A DNA stretch of 64,000 nucleotides from Flavobacteriales bacterium (lineage in GTDB: Bacteria; Bacteroidota; Bacteroidia; Flavobacteriales_E; Vicingaceae). The position numbers and the translations under genes were made by a program. The stretch is taken from NCBI GenBank assembly GCA_002401955.1, contig NVUQ01000001.1, forward strand, positions 124,001 to 188,000, written 5' to 3'. Position 1 is the stretch's first letter; each line of letters begins with the position of its first letter. The notes below the pieces were generated by a model. That model worked only from the letters and a program-made list of their open reading frames with translations, made no database searches and was not told the origin of the DNA. Of the stretch, positions 8,979-19,311 are shown piece by piece.

Positions 8979-11645
8979 ATGAGAACCTTTTTATTTTTTC
9001 TAATATTAGTGTTCCCTTCCTTATTGTTTTCACAAATAAAATTGGTTGAAAATAATTATCAACACGAGTTTGCTAATGCTTACGCTCAATATCCGAATGT
9101 TCCTAAAGGAGTTTTAGAAGCAGTTTCTTATACAACAACTCATTTTCAACATATTCAAAATATTACAGAAAGCTGTGCTGGTTTACCTAAGGTTTATGGA
9201 GTAATGGGTTTAACCTTAGATGGTGAAAATTATTTTAAAAACAATTTAAAATACATTTCTCAAGTGTCAGGAATATCTGTTAATGATATCATAAATAGTC
9301 CACAACATAATATAACGGCTTTTGCAGCAGCTTATAACCATGAGTTAACATTAAGCCCCTTTAAAAATAAAGGTCAGAATTATGCTCGTATTTTATCAAA
9401 ATTAAGTGAATTACCTAGTACTGGAATTCAACAAGATTATGCTTTAAATGCTCATTTGTATGCTGTGTTATCATTTTTAAATGATGCTAACATGCAGCGA
9501 GTGTATAATTTCCCAGATCACAATTTAGATTTAGAAATAGTTTTCGGCTCAGAAAACTTAAAAGTACTTCAGTCAACTGCTGTTATCGTTCAAAATAATC
9601 ACATAGAGGGAGATGATGGACAAATTTATAAGCCATCAACAATTAATAATAAAACAGCTGATTATCCTCCAGCAATTTCTGATTTTACAACTTGTAATTT
9701 TAGCTCAAGAAGTGGGGTGTCAGTTGATGCTGTAACAATTCATACTGTTCAAGGAAGTTATGCTGGTTGTATCTCATGGTTTAAAAATTGTAGTGCAAAT
9801 GTATCAGCACATTATGTTTTACGTTCGTCTGATGGACAGGTAACACAAATGGTTTTGGAATCTGAGAAGGCTTGGCATGTTGGTAATGAAAATCCTTATA
9901 CCATTGGTTTAGAGCATGAAGGTTTTGTAAATGATTCTACTTGGTATACTGCTGCAATGTATCAATCGTCAGCCGATTTGGTTAGAGACATTGCGCAAAG
10001 TGGTTACGGAATTGATCCATTAAGAACTGCTTATTTTCCTTGGGCTCCTACAACAAATTACAATGTATCTAGTATTCCAGGAAGCTGTGTTAAAATTAAA
10101 GGACATCAACATTACCCTAATCAAAGTCATACAGATCCTGGTTCAAATTGGGATTGGAAATATTATGATAATTTAATTAATGATACCACTTCGGTTACTA
10201 CAATTACAAGTGGTTCTGGAGTAATAACAGATAATGGAGGGTCTACTGGGAATTATACAGGAGAAAGAGATCTCATTTTAATTCAACCAACTAATGCAAG
10301 TAGCATTACCTTAACAACCGTTCAGTTTGATGTAGAAAGTACATGGGATTATTTATACGTTTATGATGGAACTACTACATTGTCTCCTTTAATTGGATAT
10401 TATACAGGAACAACTATTCCTGCCACTATAACATCAACTGGAGGAAGTATGCTATTAGAAATTCGTGCCGATTGTGCTAATGATGCTCCTGGGTTTGAAT
10501 TTAATTTCACTTCTGTTATTCCAGATTTAATTAAACCTACAACAGCTATTTCTGCTTCACCGGCTCCAAGTGCAGTAGCAGATTTTACAAGCAATTTTAC
10601 TGATGCTGATAATGTTGGAGGAAGTGGAGTAATGCATCAGTTTTATCAGGTAGCAGATTATGATAACATAGAATGGAGAGCAAATAAAGATAATGGATTT
10701 TTTAATGATGATTTTGATGTTGCTATTCATACTGATTGGATTGATTCTTCGGGTGTTTGGAATATACTAGGAACAAAACTTAATCAGAATGATGAGGCTA
10801 ATTCTAACACCAATATATATACTGTATTAGATCAAAACAATAGTGGGAAATTTCTTTACCATTACAAGGCTACCATTAGCGGAGTAGGAAGTAATAAACG
10901 AGCGGGATTTCATTACATGTGTGATGATGCTTCTCAAACCAATAGAGGAAACTCTTACTTTGTTTGGTTTAGACAAGATGATGGGAAACTGCAATTCTAT
11001 AAGGTGAATAATAATGTATTTTCATTAGAAAAAGATGTGGTTTACAATTTTAATGCAGGGCAAGAGTATGATTATAAAATTGTTTACGATAAAGCCACAG
11101 GAATAACAGAAGTTTACGTAGATGATGTTTATGCTGATTTTTGGCAAGATGGTTCACCAATAATGCTTGGAAATGCCATTTCTTTTAGAAGTGGTGATTG
11201 TATTTATGATGTAGATGATTTAAGCGTTTACCATGCTAGAACAGCATCTGAAACCATTTTAGTTGGAGCAGCAGCCACTAACGATATTCGATATGATAAT
11301 TTAAGTGTACCCAGTGGTCGAATAAATTCTATAGTAATTGATACAGCTCATAATATTTCAATAAAGGCAACCGAAATGGTTGATGTAGATTTTACTTTCA
11401 CCTGTGTTAAGGAGTTTGATAATGATGCTTTTTTAATTTATCCCAATCCAGCAAAAGAACAAATAACGATAACATTTAAAGAAGCAAAAACTGGTCAGTT
11501 AATGATTAGAGATGTTGTTGGAAGAGAGGTGTCAACTAGAAGACTAAATCAAACAAGAAAAACCACTCTTTCTGTTCAGGAGTTGTCTTCGGGTGTTTAT
11601 TTCTTAAATTTTGAAGGTGAGTCGATTCGATTTGTTAAGGAGTGA
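8979..11645 (+). CDS. N-acetylmuramoyl-L-alanine amidase (Amidase_2) with CUB-like module and T9SS domain
   Basis: Amidase core VDAVTIHTVQGSYAGCISWF...SAHYVLRSSDGQVTQMV...KGHQHYPNQSHTDPG; CUB-like WDYLYVYDGTT; C-term FLIYPNPAKEQITITF. Confidence 0.8.
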   Translation: MRTFLFFLILVFPSLLFSQIKLVENNYQHEFANAYAQYPNVPKGVLEAVSYTTTHFQHIQNITESCAGLPKVYGVMGLTLDGENYFKNNLKYISQVSGISVNDIINSPQHNITAFAAAYNHELTLSPFKNKGQNYARILSKLSELPSTGIQQDYALNAHLYAVLSFLNDANMQRVYNFPDHNLDLEIVFGSENLKVLQSTAVIVQNNHIEGDDGQIYKPSTINNKTADYPPAISDFTTCNFSSRSGVSVDAVTIHTVQGSYAGCISWFKNCSANVSAHYVLRSSDGQVTQMVLESEKAWHVGNENPYTIGLEHEGFVNDSTWYTAAMYQSSADLVRDIAQSGYGIDPLRTAYFPWAPTTNYNVSSIPGSCVKIKGHQHYPNQSHTDPGSNWDWKYYDNLINDTTSVTTITSGSGVITDNGGSTGNYTGERDLILIQPTNASSITLTTVQFDVESTWDYLYVYDGTTTLSPLIGYYTGTTIPATITSTGGSMLLEIRADCANDAPGFEFNFTSVIPDLIKPTTAISASPAPSAVADFTSNFTDADNVGGSGVMHQFYQVADYDNIEWRANKDNGFFNDDFDVAIHTDWIDSSGVWNILGTKLNQNDEANSNTNIYTVLDQNNSGKFLYHYKATISGVGSNKRAGFHYMCDDASQTNRGNSYFVWFRQDDGKLQFYKVNNNVFSLEKDVVYNFNAGQEYDYKIVYDKATGITEVYVDDVYADFWQDGSPIMLGNAISFRSGDCIYDVDDLSVYHARTASETILVGAAATNDIRYDNLSVPSGRINSIVIDTAHNISIKATEMVDVDFTFTCVKEFDNDAFLIYPNPAKEQITITFKEAKTGQLMIRDVVGREVSTRRLNQTRKTTLSVQELSSGVYFLNFEGESIRFVKE

Positions 11646-11659
11646 TTCTTTTAAGTTTT

Positions 11660-11962
11660 CTAGATAAATATAATTCCGATAGCAAATAAAAATCCTAATG
11701 TTATTCCAAGTACAATACTAAGTACAGCTTTATACTTTCCTTGGTACTTTTTTAATACCACCTTATACAATAATAGTTGAAATAGAAAAATTAAGATTGC
11801 ATAGATAAAGAATGTAATCCAGTTTCCTATATCTGTCATCCAATTAAAATTGTAATAACCCTCATCTATAAAACAAAAGAACAATGTAATTAAAATTGAA
11901 CTAAGAGGTAAAAGTAATATCTCATTTTTTTTAGTTGGTTTAATCGTGTTTGAAGCTGTCAT
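11660..11962 (-). CDS. Small hypothetical membrane protein
   Basis: 100 aa with three hydrophobic segments. Confidence 0.5.
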   Translation of the reverse strand: MTASNTIKPTKKNEILLLPLSSILITLFFCFIDEGYYNFNWMTDIGNWITFFIYAILIFLFQLLLYKVVLKKYQGKYKAVLSIVLGITLGFLFAIGIIFI

Positions 11963-12070
11963 GGTATAATTTTAAGTACTACAACGGCTGTTTCAAAATT
12001 TTATTGAGTTAGGTTTAAGAAATTATCCTATTCAAGAAGGTTAATTTAAATCTCTTTAGAACTTGTTTTT

Positions 12071-12223
12071 TTACTTATTGAGAAGAGTTCTATTTAATAG
12101 TGGTTCAGCAAGGTGTTCTCCTATAACGTTATCAACTTTTGGCAGACCATTTCCTATAGTGATAGGTAGTGGTTTAAAGTTGGGGCCATTTGCCACATTT
12201 ATTTTATCTAGTACACTAACCAT
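12071..12223 (-). CDS. Possible 50-aa orphan ORF or remnant
   Basis: MVSVLDKINVANGPNFKPLPITIGNGLPKVDNVIGEHLAEPLLNRTLLNK*; not in track; no family recognised. Confidence 0.2.
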   Translation of the reverse strand: MVSVLDKINVANGPNFKPLPITIGNGLPKVDNVIGEHLAEPLLNRTLLNK

Positions 12224-12298
12224 TACTTAAAAACCCAATTTCGTGGTCACATTTAGTCATTATTTAAGCTCAGTTATTTAAAAACAAAGAAGAAGATC

Positions 12299-12502
12299 TT
12301 AAAATAAGAGTTGATTTTTTTTAATAAGAATATGTTCATTAACTTCTTCGCACCATGAGATGTAGGTGTTTTCTATTTTTAACAACTGAGCATTGTTTTC
12401 TGTAAATACTTTCTTTAGGTTGTGTTTTATTTTTCCACAAATAGGACATTTGTGTTTTAACATAAATAATTCATCAGTTTTTTGTAAATCATTTTTAATC
12501 AT
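12299..12502 (-). CDS. Small hypothetical protein with CPxC motif
   Basis: 67 aa, HKCPICGKIKHNL... Confidence 0.35.
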   Translation of the reverse strand: MIKNDLQKTDELFMLKHKCPICGKIKHNLKKVFTENNAQLLKIENTYISWCEEVNEHILIKKNQLLF

Positions 12503-12547
12503 AAAGTATCTAGTATTAAGACATATAATAATTGCTAATGTAAATAA

Positions 12548-12569
12548 CCTCGGGGCAAGCCCTACGAGG
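12548..12569. repeat. GC-rich REP-like nested palindrome CCTCGGGGCAAGCCCTACGAGG
   Basis: CCTCG/CGAGG outer and GGGC/GCCC inner pairing in an otherwise very AT-rich spacer. Confidence 0.55.
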
Positions 12570-12956
12570 CATTAAAACATCTTTATTGTTTTGACTGCTT
12601 TAACATTTTATATTATTTTTCTAATCCTTGCTATTTTATCCTCAGTTTTATGTTAATCTACTCTATTGATAAAATAACCTTTCCCCTAAAATTCTCCTCC
12701 CGCTTAATCGCTTTTTCACTTCTGGATATTATTTAAATACCTCTCACTATTATATTCTATTAGTAAAGAATAAAAACAATAGGATTAAGGATGTTGAAAT
12801 AAGCATCTTTGTATTCATCTTTTGTTAATTTAACTTTCTGTTGTTTTATACTTTTTTGCAAGGTTTTGAATACTAGTTTCTGAGAGGATAACAACAATTG
12901 TTATTACCTTACAAAGGTGCTCTTAGTTTAGTTTAAAATCCTTAATTATAGTCTTA

Positions 12957-13003
12957 CAAAATCTTACATAAATAAAAAAAGCTATTATAAAATCTTACAT
13001 AAT
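12957..13003. repeat. Two direct copies of AAAATCTTACATAA
   Basis: 14-bp repeats about 32 bp apart in the non-coding stretch. Confidence 0.4.
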
Positions 13004-13208
13004 AGTTTTAAGTGAATTAACTAGCTACATAAATAGCAAATTACACATTCAAGTCATCGCTCTTTTAATGGGTTTATTACCAATACTATTACTGCACTTA
13101 TAGCTTATCTTTATCCTCTCAATTTTCATCATAAAATTTGAGAGAGTAATTACGAATCAAGTTGCTCTATTTTAGAATCGATACTTAATTTATTGTCAAT
13201 TACGAAGC

Positions 13209-14822
13209 TTAAAGATTTACGAAATAGCTCTCTATGGTCTGATTTTTATCCAATTCTAATTTAGATTTGAGTCTATATTTTGCCACATTAATACTATTTA
13301 CAGACTGTTTGGTAATGTTAGAAATTTCTTTGGTAGAAAAATTCAGTTTAATGAATGTACACAAGCGAATTTCTGATTTTGTTAAGGGATTAGGTAGAGA
13401 AATAAGTTTTTCATGAAAACCTGGATCCACATCTTTGAAGCGAATTGCAAAATCATCCCAAAAGTCTTCATTTTTAATTTCCCCTTTCAAATCATTTAAT
13501 AAACTCTTTAATTGAACATTATCACTTTCTGAGAAGTCTGACAAATGTGTCTCTAGCTTTGAAATAGTACTATTTATCACTTCATTTTTGCTCACAAGCT
13601 GTGTAGAGGAATAGGCTATTTCTTTTTTTCCAGATGCAATCTTTCTTTTGAACCTCTTGCGCATTTGATGCCCAATAAACAAGATCACTAATAAAATCAG
13701 TATAAAGCTAACGCCAATCAATGCTGATTTTAATTTGTTTTTATCTTCTTTTAACCTCGCTTCTTTCTTGCCTCTAGCCAAATCTAACTCCAGAGTTCTG
13801 AATTCTTGAACAAGAAAGATTGATTCAATTTTAGTTTGGTTGTTTATTGCGTTAAGTGTGTCATTTATTTCATTTAAACGAATTAAATAGGTCAAGGCTG
13901 TAATCGAATCTTTTTTGGCAAGGTAAATATCATACAGTTGTGACAAACAAACACGGCTGGGTGCTAGTTTAATTTCGTTGGATTGGAATTGGGTTAAACA
14001 TTCGTTGAAAAGTGCCACCGACTGTTTTTCGTCACCGTTTAAATAAAGTAATTTTGCTTTTTGCATTTTGTTGTGTGACAATCTTACCATGTCTCTATTT
14101 ATAGAGTCTAATTCAATTGCAGTCTCTATCATGTCCAATGCTTTCTTGTATTCCTTTTTGTATAATAGTATATTAGATTGTGTAATACAAATAAATGAAT
14201 TTAAAGGATAGACTAAAGAACTATCAGAAATCCTGTACATCATTGAAATATTTGATTCTACTGAGTCAATTTTCTCAATTGCCATATAAGCACCTGCTCT
14301 ACTTGCATATGTAGTGGCAACATGCATAGAAATGAGAGAATCAGTAATTGAATTTGAAATAGGTGTATTTTGAAATGTGAGGGTTGCTTTGTTATAATAA
14401 GATATACCTTTTTCGTATTCAAGAAGCTCAATGTAACAATTACCAATATTTGCATGAACCAAGCCTTTGTAATGTTGAATCCACGAAATGAAATCTTTGG
14501 AAACAATTAGAGAATCAGACCTTTCAATAAGATCTAGACTCTTGAGATAGCATTCTATTGTCGCTGTCATATTCCCCGTTATAGACAGAATTTTCCCCTG
14601 ACAATTCATTACTTCTAATATTCCTTTCAAATTACCCTTTTGGCTAAACTCTTCGTGTTTAATCAGCGTTTTTTTCCATGCCAGTGTTAAGCTATCGTTG
14701 CGGATGTCATCAAAGATATTTTTTATAGAAATCTTAATTGACAAATCGAATTCACTTTTCTCTTGTGAGAAAATTAGGTTGCTCCAAAAGAAAAGCAAAC
14801 AATACATTAAAAGATACTTCAT
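13209..14822 (-). CDS. TPR-containing transmembrane regulator with C-terminal LuxR-like HTH
   Basis: Signal peptide, TPR-like region, TM LIGVSFILILLVILFIG, HTH PLTKSEIRLCTFIKLNFSTKEISNITKQSVNSINVAKYRLKSKL. Confidence 0.75.
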   Translation of the reverse strand: MKYLLMYCLLFFWSNLIFSQEKSEFDLSIKISIKNIFDDIRNDSLTLAWKKTLIKHEEFSQKGNLKGILEVMNCQGKILSITGNMTATIECYLKSLDLIERSDSLIVSKDFISWIQHYKGLVHANIGNCYIELLEYEKGISYYNKATLTFQNTPISNSITDSLISMHVATTYASRAGAYMAIEKIDSVESNISMMYRISDSSLVYPLNSFICITQSNILLYKKEYKKALDMIETAIELDSINRDMVRLSHNKMQKAKLLYLNGDEKQSVALFNECLTQFQSNEIKLAPSRVCLSQLYDIYLAKKDSITALTYLIRLNEINDTLNAINNQTKIESIFLVQEFRTLELDLARGKKEARLKEDKNKLKSALIGVSFILILLVILFIGHQMRKRFKRKIASGKKEIAYSSTQLVSKNEVINSTISKLETHLSDFSESDNVQLKSLLNDLKGEIKNEDFWDDFAIRFKDVDPGFHEKLISLPNPLTKSEIRLCTFIKLNFSTKEISNITKQSVNSINVAKYRLKSKLELDKNQTIESYFVNL

Positions 14823-14998
14823 GTAATATTTATGTAAGTTAAGTGTGATAATATTTGCTAACGTTATGGCTAAACTGTGTTTTAATACTGTTTTAGGTTT
14901 TGTGCCTGTTTAACAATTTTTTGTCAAAGATATTTAAAAAAAATATATACCTAAAAGTTAGGAGTTTTTTTTTGCTAATAATTTAAAGTTTTTATACA

Positions 14999-17677
14999 CT
15001 AAATATTGTCAAAATCTTCGAACTCTTCATCATCAGGCTCGGCAATTTTATCGATAAACTTTCCTAAACCCTTTTTCTTTTTCTTCTTTTTGGTTGTTTT
15101 TGTTTTATTATTTTTTGTCTTGCTTTTTTGTTTCTTCTTCTCTTTTCCTTCTTCCTCTTCTTCCCACTCTATAATAAAACCATCATCTTTTGGTTTCTCT
15201 TCTTTTTTAATGATACTGTCTTTTTTAAACCAACCAAACTCTTTGTTTAATATCTTTTTTAGCGTTGTTTTTTCTTCTTTTAAATCTTCTTTCCAGCTCT
15301 CTTTTAATCCTTTTGTATCATAGCTTATTTTGTAATCATCTATTGTTCCAGTCATGAGTAAAAACAATGTTGTTCTTCCTAAGCCATCATCTTCAATGTA
15401 ACCAAATTCAGAGTTCTTAGTGTTGTTTTTCGCTTTGCCCCATAAAACATCGCTCATTAGTACTTTAAAGCGATAATCAATTTCATTATTAAAAGTATGC
15501 GTTCCTGAAAAGGTTAAATCTAACGCATTCGATTTTATTTCAGTTTTTGGAATGTAAACAGTTTGATCTTTTATTTCTATTTGTGTTTCTAAACTGTTAA
15601 ATTTAATGTGTTCTAATTCCTCTATTTCTATATATTTACTAAGTGCTAAAACAGGCTTGTAGTTTATCAATTCTCCATCTTTAATATTGACATTGGCCAA
15701 TACATAAATTTTATCTTTCTTTACTTTAAGATGTTTATCAAAAATGGATGCAAATTCAATAGTAGTGTTTGTTGTTCCTTTAATATTCTCGGCTTTAATT
15801 GCTTTCTGATTAAAGTTTTCAAACTGATAAAACAATTCGTAAACATCAACTTTGTTCGCACTTAACTTACTGGTAATCAACACTTCATTTTCTTTAGAAT
15901 CATCAAAGGCAATATTCCCATATACTTTTCCCTGCATGGCGTTAAACGATACATCTGTGGCAGTTAGCACTTTATCTTCTAGCTGAATGGTTCCCTTAAA
16001 ATTAGTTGCTGTAAATCTTCTAAACTGAAATGTATCAACATTAGCTCTAAAATTTAATACAACGTTTTTAGGTAAATTTAAGGTGTATTGAGATGAGTTT
16101 TTGTCTTCTTTATTATTAGTTAATAGCTCATCTAAATTTAGTTTATTGGAGTAGAAATTGGTTTTAACAGCCAATTGTTCTCCTTCGGCAAATAAAAATG
16201 CGAGTAAGTTTTTAAATTTTCCGTCTAATTCAAAATTACTGTTGTTAATACGGAATTTTAAGGTGTCGATTTGTACATCATTGTTGTTAAACTTAAATAA
16301 TCCGTTAATGTTTTTTATGCTTTTAGAATCATGTATTAATTTTAGATTGGTATTACTTAAACGAGCTGTTCCGTTTGCATTTAGCCTCCTTAGTTCAGAT
16401 GCTTTTATATCGCTAAGTTCTTTAATATAACCATCATAATTGAGGTTGATTTCTAGCTGTCCATTGGCTATTTCTAAGCTGTCCAATTTAAAAAAATCTT
16501 TAGCTGTTGCTATGTCTATATTGGCTTTAGAGTTAAATTCAATGTATGGATTTGAAAAATTGGTAATCACATAATTTCCAGAAATATTTCCCGCACCAAA
16601 ATTAGCACTCAAATCATTTAAGTTAAGTTCTGAAGTATTACTGTTGTTATTTTTGCCATTGGTAAAACTTCCTGTTAGGCTTAAATTAGTAAGTGATTTG
16701 TTTGATGAACGTTCAGTGATAACACCATTTTCTATACTAAAATTAGCATCAAAAGAAGGAGAATTTTTAATGGAAAATTCGCCATTGATAGTTGAGGAAT
16801 AAGTAATTTTTCCTTCAGACTTATAACTTGATAAAGCTTCTCTTTGCTTTTCTGGAAATAAAGAAAATAGTTCTTCAATTTCTAATCCCTCGCCCTCAGA
16901 TTTGATGTCTAAATCAATACCTACTTCCTTATTTATGATTTTTCCTGTAAGATTAAAGTGAAGTTTTTCTAACTCTATTTCTCCTTTTTTTATGGTGTAT
17001 ATTTGGGTAGTTTGATTAACCGCTAAAGAAGTGTTTATGATGATGTTTTTATCTTTTAAAATAGATTTTTCATTTTCATTAATTTGATGAACCATTAAAT
17101 TGGCTTGAGTATTAAGGGTAAATTCATCTTTAGAAAAGTTCCCAGATAATGAAATACCAATAGCTTCAATACTCATATCAATGTTTTTGTATTCATTTAA
17201 AACGTAACATGTTACATGTTTTATGGTAAGCTTTTCTAATTCAATAGCTAATTGATTTTCCGATTTCCCAGAGGTTTTCCAAAAATGATAGTTATCATTA
17301 CCGAACTTGTCAATTTTAATATTTACGATACCATCTTCTATCTGAACGGTTTTAATGGTGTAGTTTTCATTTAAAATGTCAATAATATTAAATTGAAGAT
17401 AAACGGACTGAGCCGAAAACAAGGTCCCTTTTTTCTCATTTTTGGTTACCTCATCAACAGTTACCTTTTTAAATTCTAATGATGCATAAGGAAATTTCTT
17501 AAAGACCGAAAACTCAACCTCTTTTACATTAATCTTTGTATCAATACTGTTGTTGATGCGTTCTATGATAAAGGCTTTTACTTTATTCTCATAAATAGTC
17601 GAAAAAACAACACCTATCACCACAAGTATTGCGATGATAACACCTAGTATTATTGATATGGTTTTTAATTTTTTCAC
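14999..17677 (-). CDS. AsmA-family envelope protein
   Basis: N-terminal TM anchor, long beta-rich body, Lys-rich C-terminal tail. Confidence 0.75.
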   Translation of the reverse strand: MKKLKTISIILGVIIAILVVIGVVFSTIYENKVKAFIIERINNSIDTKINVKEVEFSVFKKFPYASLEFKKVTVDEVTKNEKKGTLFSAQSVYLQFNIIDILNENYTIKTVQIEDGIVNIKIDKFGNDNYHFWKTSGKSENQLAIELEKLTIKHVTCYVLNEYKNIDMSIEAIGISLSGNFSKDEFTLNTQANLMVHQINENEKSILKDKNIIINTSLAVNQTTQIYTIKKGEIELEKLHFNLTGKIINKEVGIDLDIKSEGEGLEIEELFSLFPEKQREALSSYKSEGKITYSSTINGEFSIKNSPSFDANFSIENGVITERSSNKSLTNLSLTGSFTNGKNNNSNTSELNLNDLSANFGAGNISGNYVITNFSNPYIEFNSKANIDIATAKDFFKLDSLEIANGQLEINLNYDGYIKELSDIKASELRRLNANGTARLSNTNLKLIHDSKSIKNINGLFKFNNNDVQIDTLKFRINNSNFELDGKFKNLLAFLFAEGEQLAVKTNFYSNKLNLDELLTNNKEDKNSSQYTLNLPKNVVLNFRANVDTFQFRRFTATNFKGTIQLEDKVLTATDVSFNAMQGKVYGNIAFDDSKENEVLITSKLSANKVDVYELFYQFENFNQKAIKAENIKGTTNTTIEFASIFDKHLKVKKDKIYVLANVNIKDGELINYKPVLALSKYIEIEELEHIKFNSLETQIEIKDQTVYIPKTEIKSNALDLTFSGTHTFNNEIDYRFKVLMSDVLWGKAKNNTKNSEFGYIEDDGLGRTTLFLLMTGTIDDYKISYDTKGLKESWKEDLKEEKTTLKKILNKEFGWFKKDSIIKKEEKPKDDGFIIEWEEEEEGKEKKKQKSKTKNNKTKTTKKKKKKKGLGKFIDKIAEPDDEEFEDFDNI

Positions 17678-17695
17678 AATTGGCCTTGTTCAAAA

Positions 17696-17810
17696 TGTGA
17701 TTTCGAGTGATTTCGATTTTTTTTATCGAAATTTTATCGAGAACATAATTTTGATATTAAATCATTGATTATCGATACGATTCGCTTTAGGCGAATCACT
17801 CGAATTGACA
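17696..17810. repeat. TGTSA-type inverted-repeat element
   Basis: TGTGATTTCGAGTG ... CGAATTGACA ends (imperfect); internal ATTTTATCGA and TCGATACGATTCGC/GCGAATC. Confidence 0.5.
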
Positions 17811-17928
17811 ATGATTTAACTATTAAACGTAAAGTTTAAAATTCTATTTTATACAAGTAAAAAATCCTTTTTTATGAGAAACTTATTAGCAATAAGATGT
17901 GGAGAAGGTGTAGGTCTACTTTGGGTGT

Positions 17929-19302
17929 TTATCCGAACAAATGCCCAAAAACTTCCTCAACTTTACTTACGAATACAATTTCTATTTTGATCTTTTCTAA
18001 AGAAAGCCCTTTTTTATTGTATTTTGAGATGAATATTTTATCAAAACCTAACTTTTGAGCTTCCATAATACGTTGGTCAATCCTACTAATTGGTCTTATC
18101 TCTCCAGATAAACCTACTTCGGCAGAAAAACAAACTTTAGAATCAATGTAAATATCTTCTCCCGAAGATAATATAGAACTGATAACTGCTAAATCAATAG
18201 AGGGATCATTTACTTTTAATCCTCCAGCAATGTTTAGGAAAACATCTTTAGAAGCTAAACGAAATCCACAACGTTTTTCTAAAACAGCCAATAACATGTT
18301 TAATCTTTTGCTATCAAAACCTGTTGTAGAACGTTGAGGTGTTCCATAAGCTGCAGAGCTCACTAAGGCTTGTATTTCTATTAATAAAGGCCTGTTGCCT
18401 TCCATGGTTGCTCCAATAGCGGTTCCACTTAATTGCTCTGCTTTATCGCTAATTAATATTTCTGAAGGGTTTTCAACCTCTCTTAAGCCTGCTCCATGCA
18501 TTTCGTAAATGCCAAGTTCATTGGTGGAGCCAAACCTGTTTTTTATTGAACGTAATAAACGATAAATATGGTTACGATCGCCTTCAAATTGAAGCACAAC
18601 ATCTACCATGTGTTCTAAAATTTTAGGACCAGCAATGTGTCCATCTTTGGTAATGTGTCCAATTAAAAAAACAGGGGTATTGGTTTCTTTGGCGTAACGC
18701 ATCAGTTCAGAAGTACATTCTCTAACCTGAGAAATACTTCCGGGTGAAGAATCGATATTTGCTGTATGTAAAGTTTGTATAGAATCTATTACTAATACTT
18801 CTGGTTGCAACTCTTTAATGTGGTGAAATATATTTTGTGTTGAAGTTTCTGTTAGAATAAAGCAGTCAGGGTTTTTGTTGCCAATTCTATCTGCTCTCAT
18901 TTTAGTTTGTTGCTCACTTTCCTCACCAGTTACGTAAAGTATTTTTTTACCTTTTAATCGTAATGACATTTGTAACATTAAGGTCGATTTTCCTATGCCA
19001 GGATCACCACCAAAAAGAATTAATGAGCCAGGAACTAATCCACCACCAAGTACTCTATTTAATTCTGTTCCAGGTAATTTAATGCGAGGAATATCAGCAA
19101 TTTCAATGTTATCTAACTGTTGAGGTTTGTTGGTTCTGTTTGTGTTAAAAGTTGCTTTAACATCATTCGGGTTGGACTTATTTACTAGCTCTTCTACAAT
19201 GGTATTCCACTCGTTACACGAGGTACATTTACCATTCCATTTATCATATTGAGAACCGCAATTCTGGCAAAAAAAGGCTGTTTTTACTTTTGTTTTTGCC
19301 AT
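17929..19302 (-). CDS. radA: DNA repair protein RadA
   Basis: N-terminal zinc finger CQNCGSQYDKWNGKCTSC; Walker A GGDPGIGKST; KNRFGSTNELG motif. Confidence 0.95.
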   Translation of the reverse strand: MAKTKVKTAFFCQNCGSQYDKWNGKCTSCNEWNTIVEELVNKSNPNDVKATFNTNRTNKPQQLDNIEIADIPRIKLPGTELNRVLGGGLVPGSLILFGGDPGIGKSTLMLQMSLRLKGKKILYVTGEESEQQTKMRADRIGNKNPDCFILTETSTQNIFHHIKELQPEVLVIDSIQTLHTANIDSSPGSISQVRECTSELMRYAKETNTPVFLIGHITKDGHIAGPKILEHMVDVVLQFEGDRNHIYRLLRSIKNRFGSTNELGIYEMHGAGLREVENPSEILISDKAEQLSGTAIGATMEGNRPLLIEIQALVSSAAYGTPQRSTTGFDSKRLNMLLAVLEKRCGFRLASKDVFLNIAGGLKVNDPSIDLAVISSILSSGEDIYIDSKVCFSAEVGLSGEIRPISRIDQRIMEAQKLGFDKIFISKYNKKGLSLEKIKIEIVFVSKVEEVFGHLFG

Positions 19303-19311
19303 TTTTTGAGC

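Noticed and set aside
12393-12575. Plus-strand 60-aa ORF
   Set aside because: Runs through the REP-like palindrome and is antisense to the CPxC ORF; not protein-like
15006-15323. Plus-strand ORF of 105 aa (Phe/Ser-rich)
   Set aside because: Antisense shadow of the Lys-rich tail of the AsmA gene; homopolymeric composition
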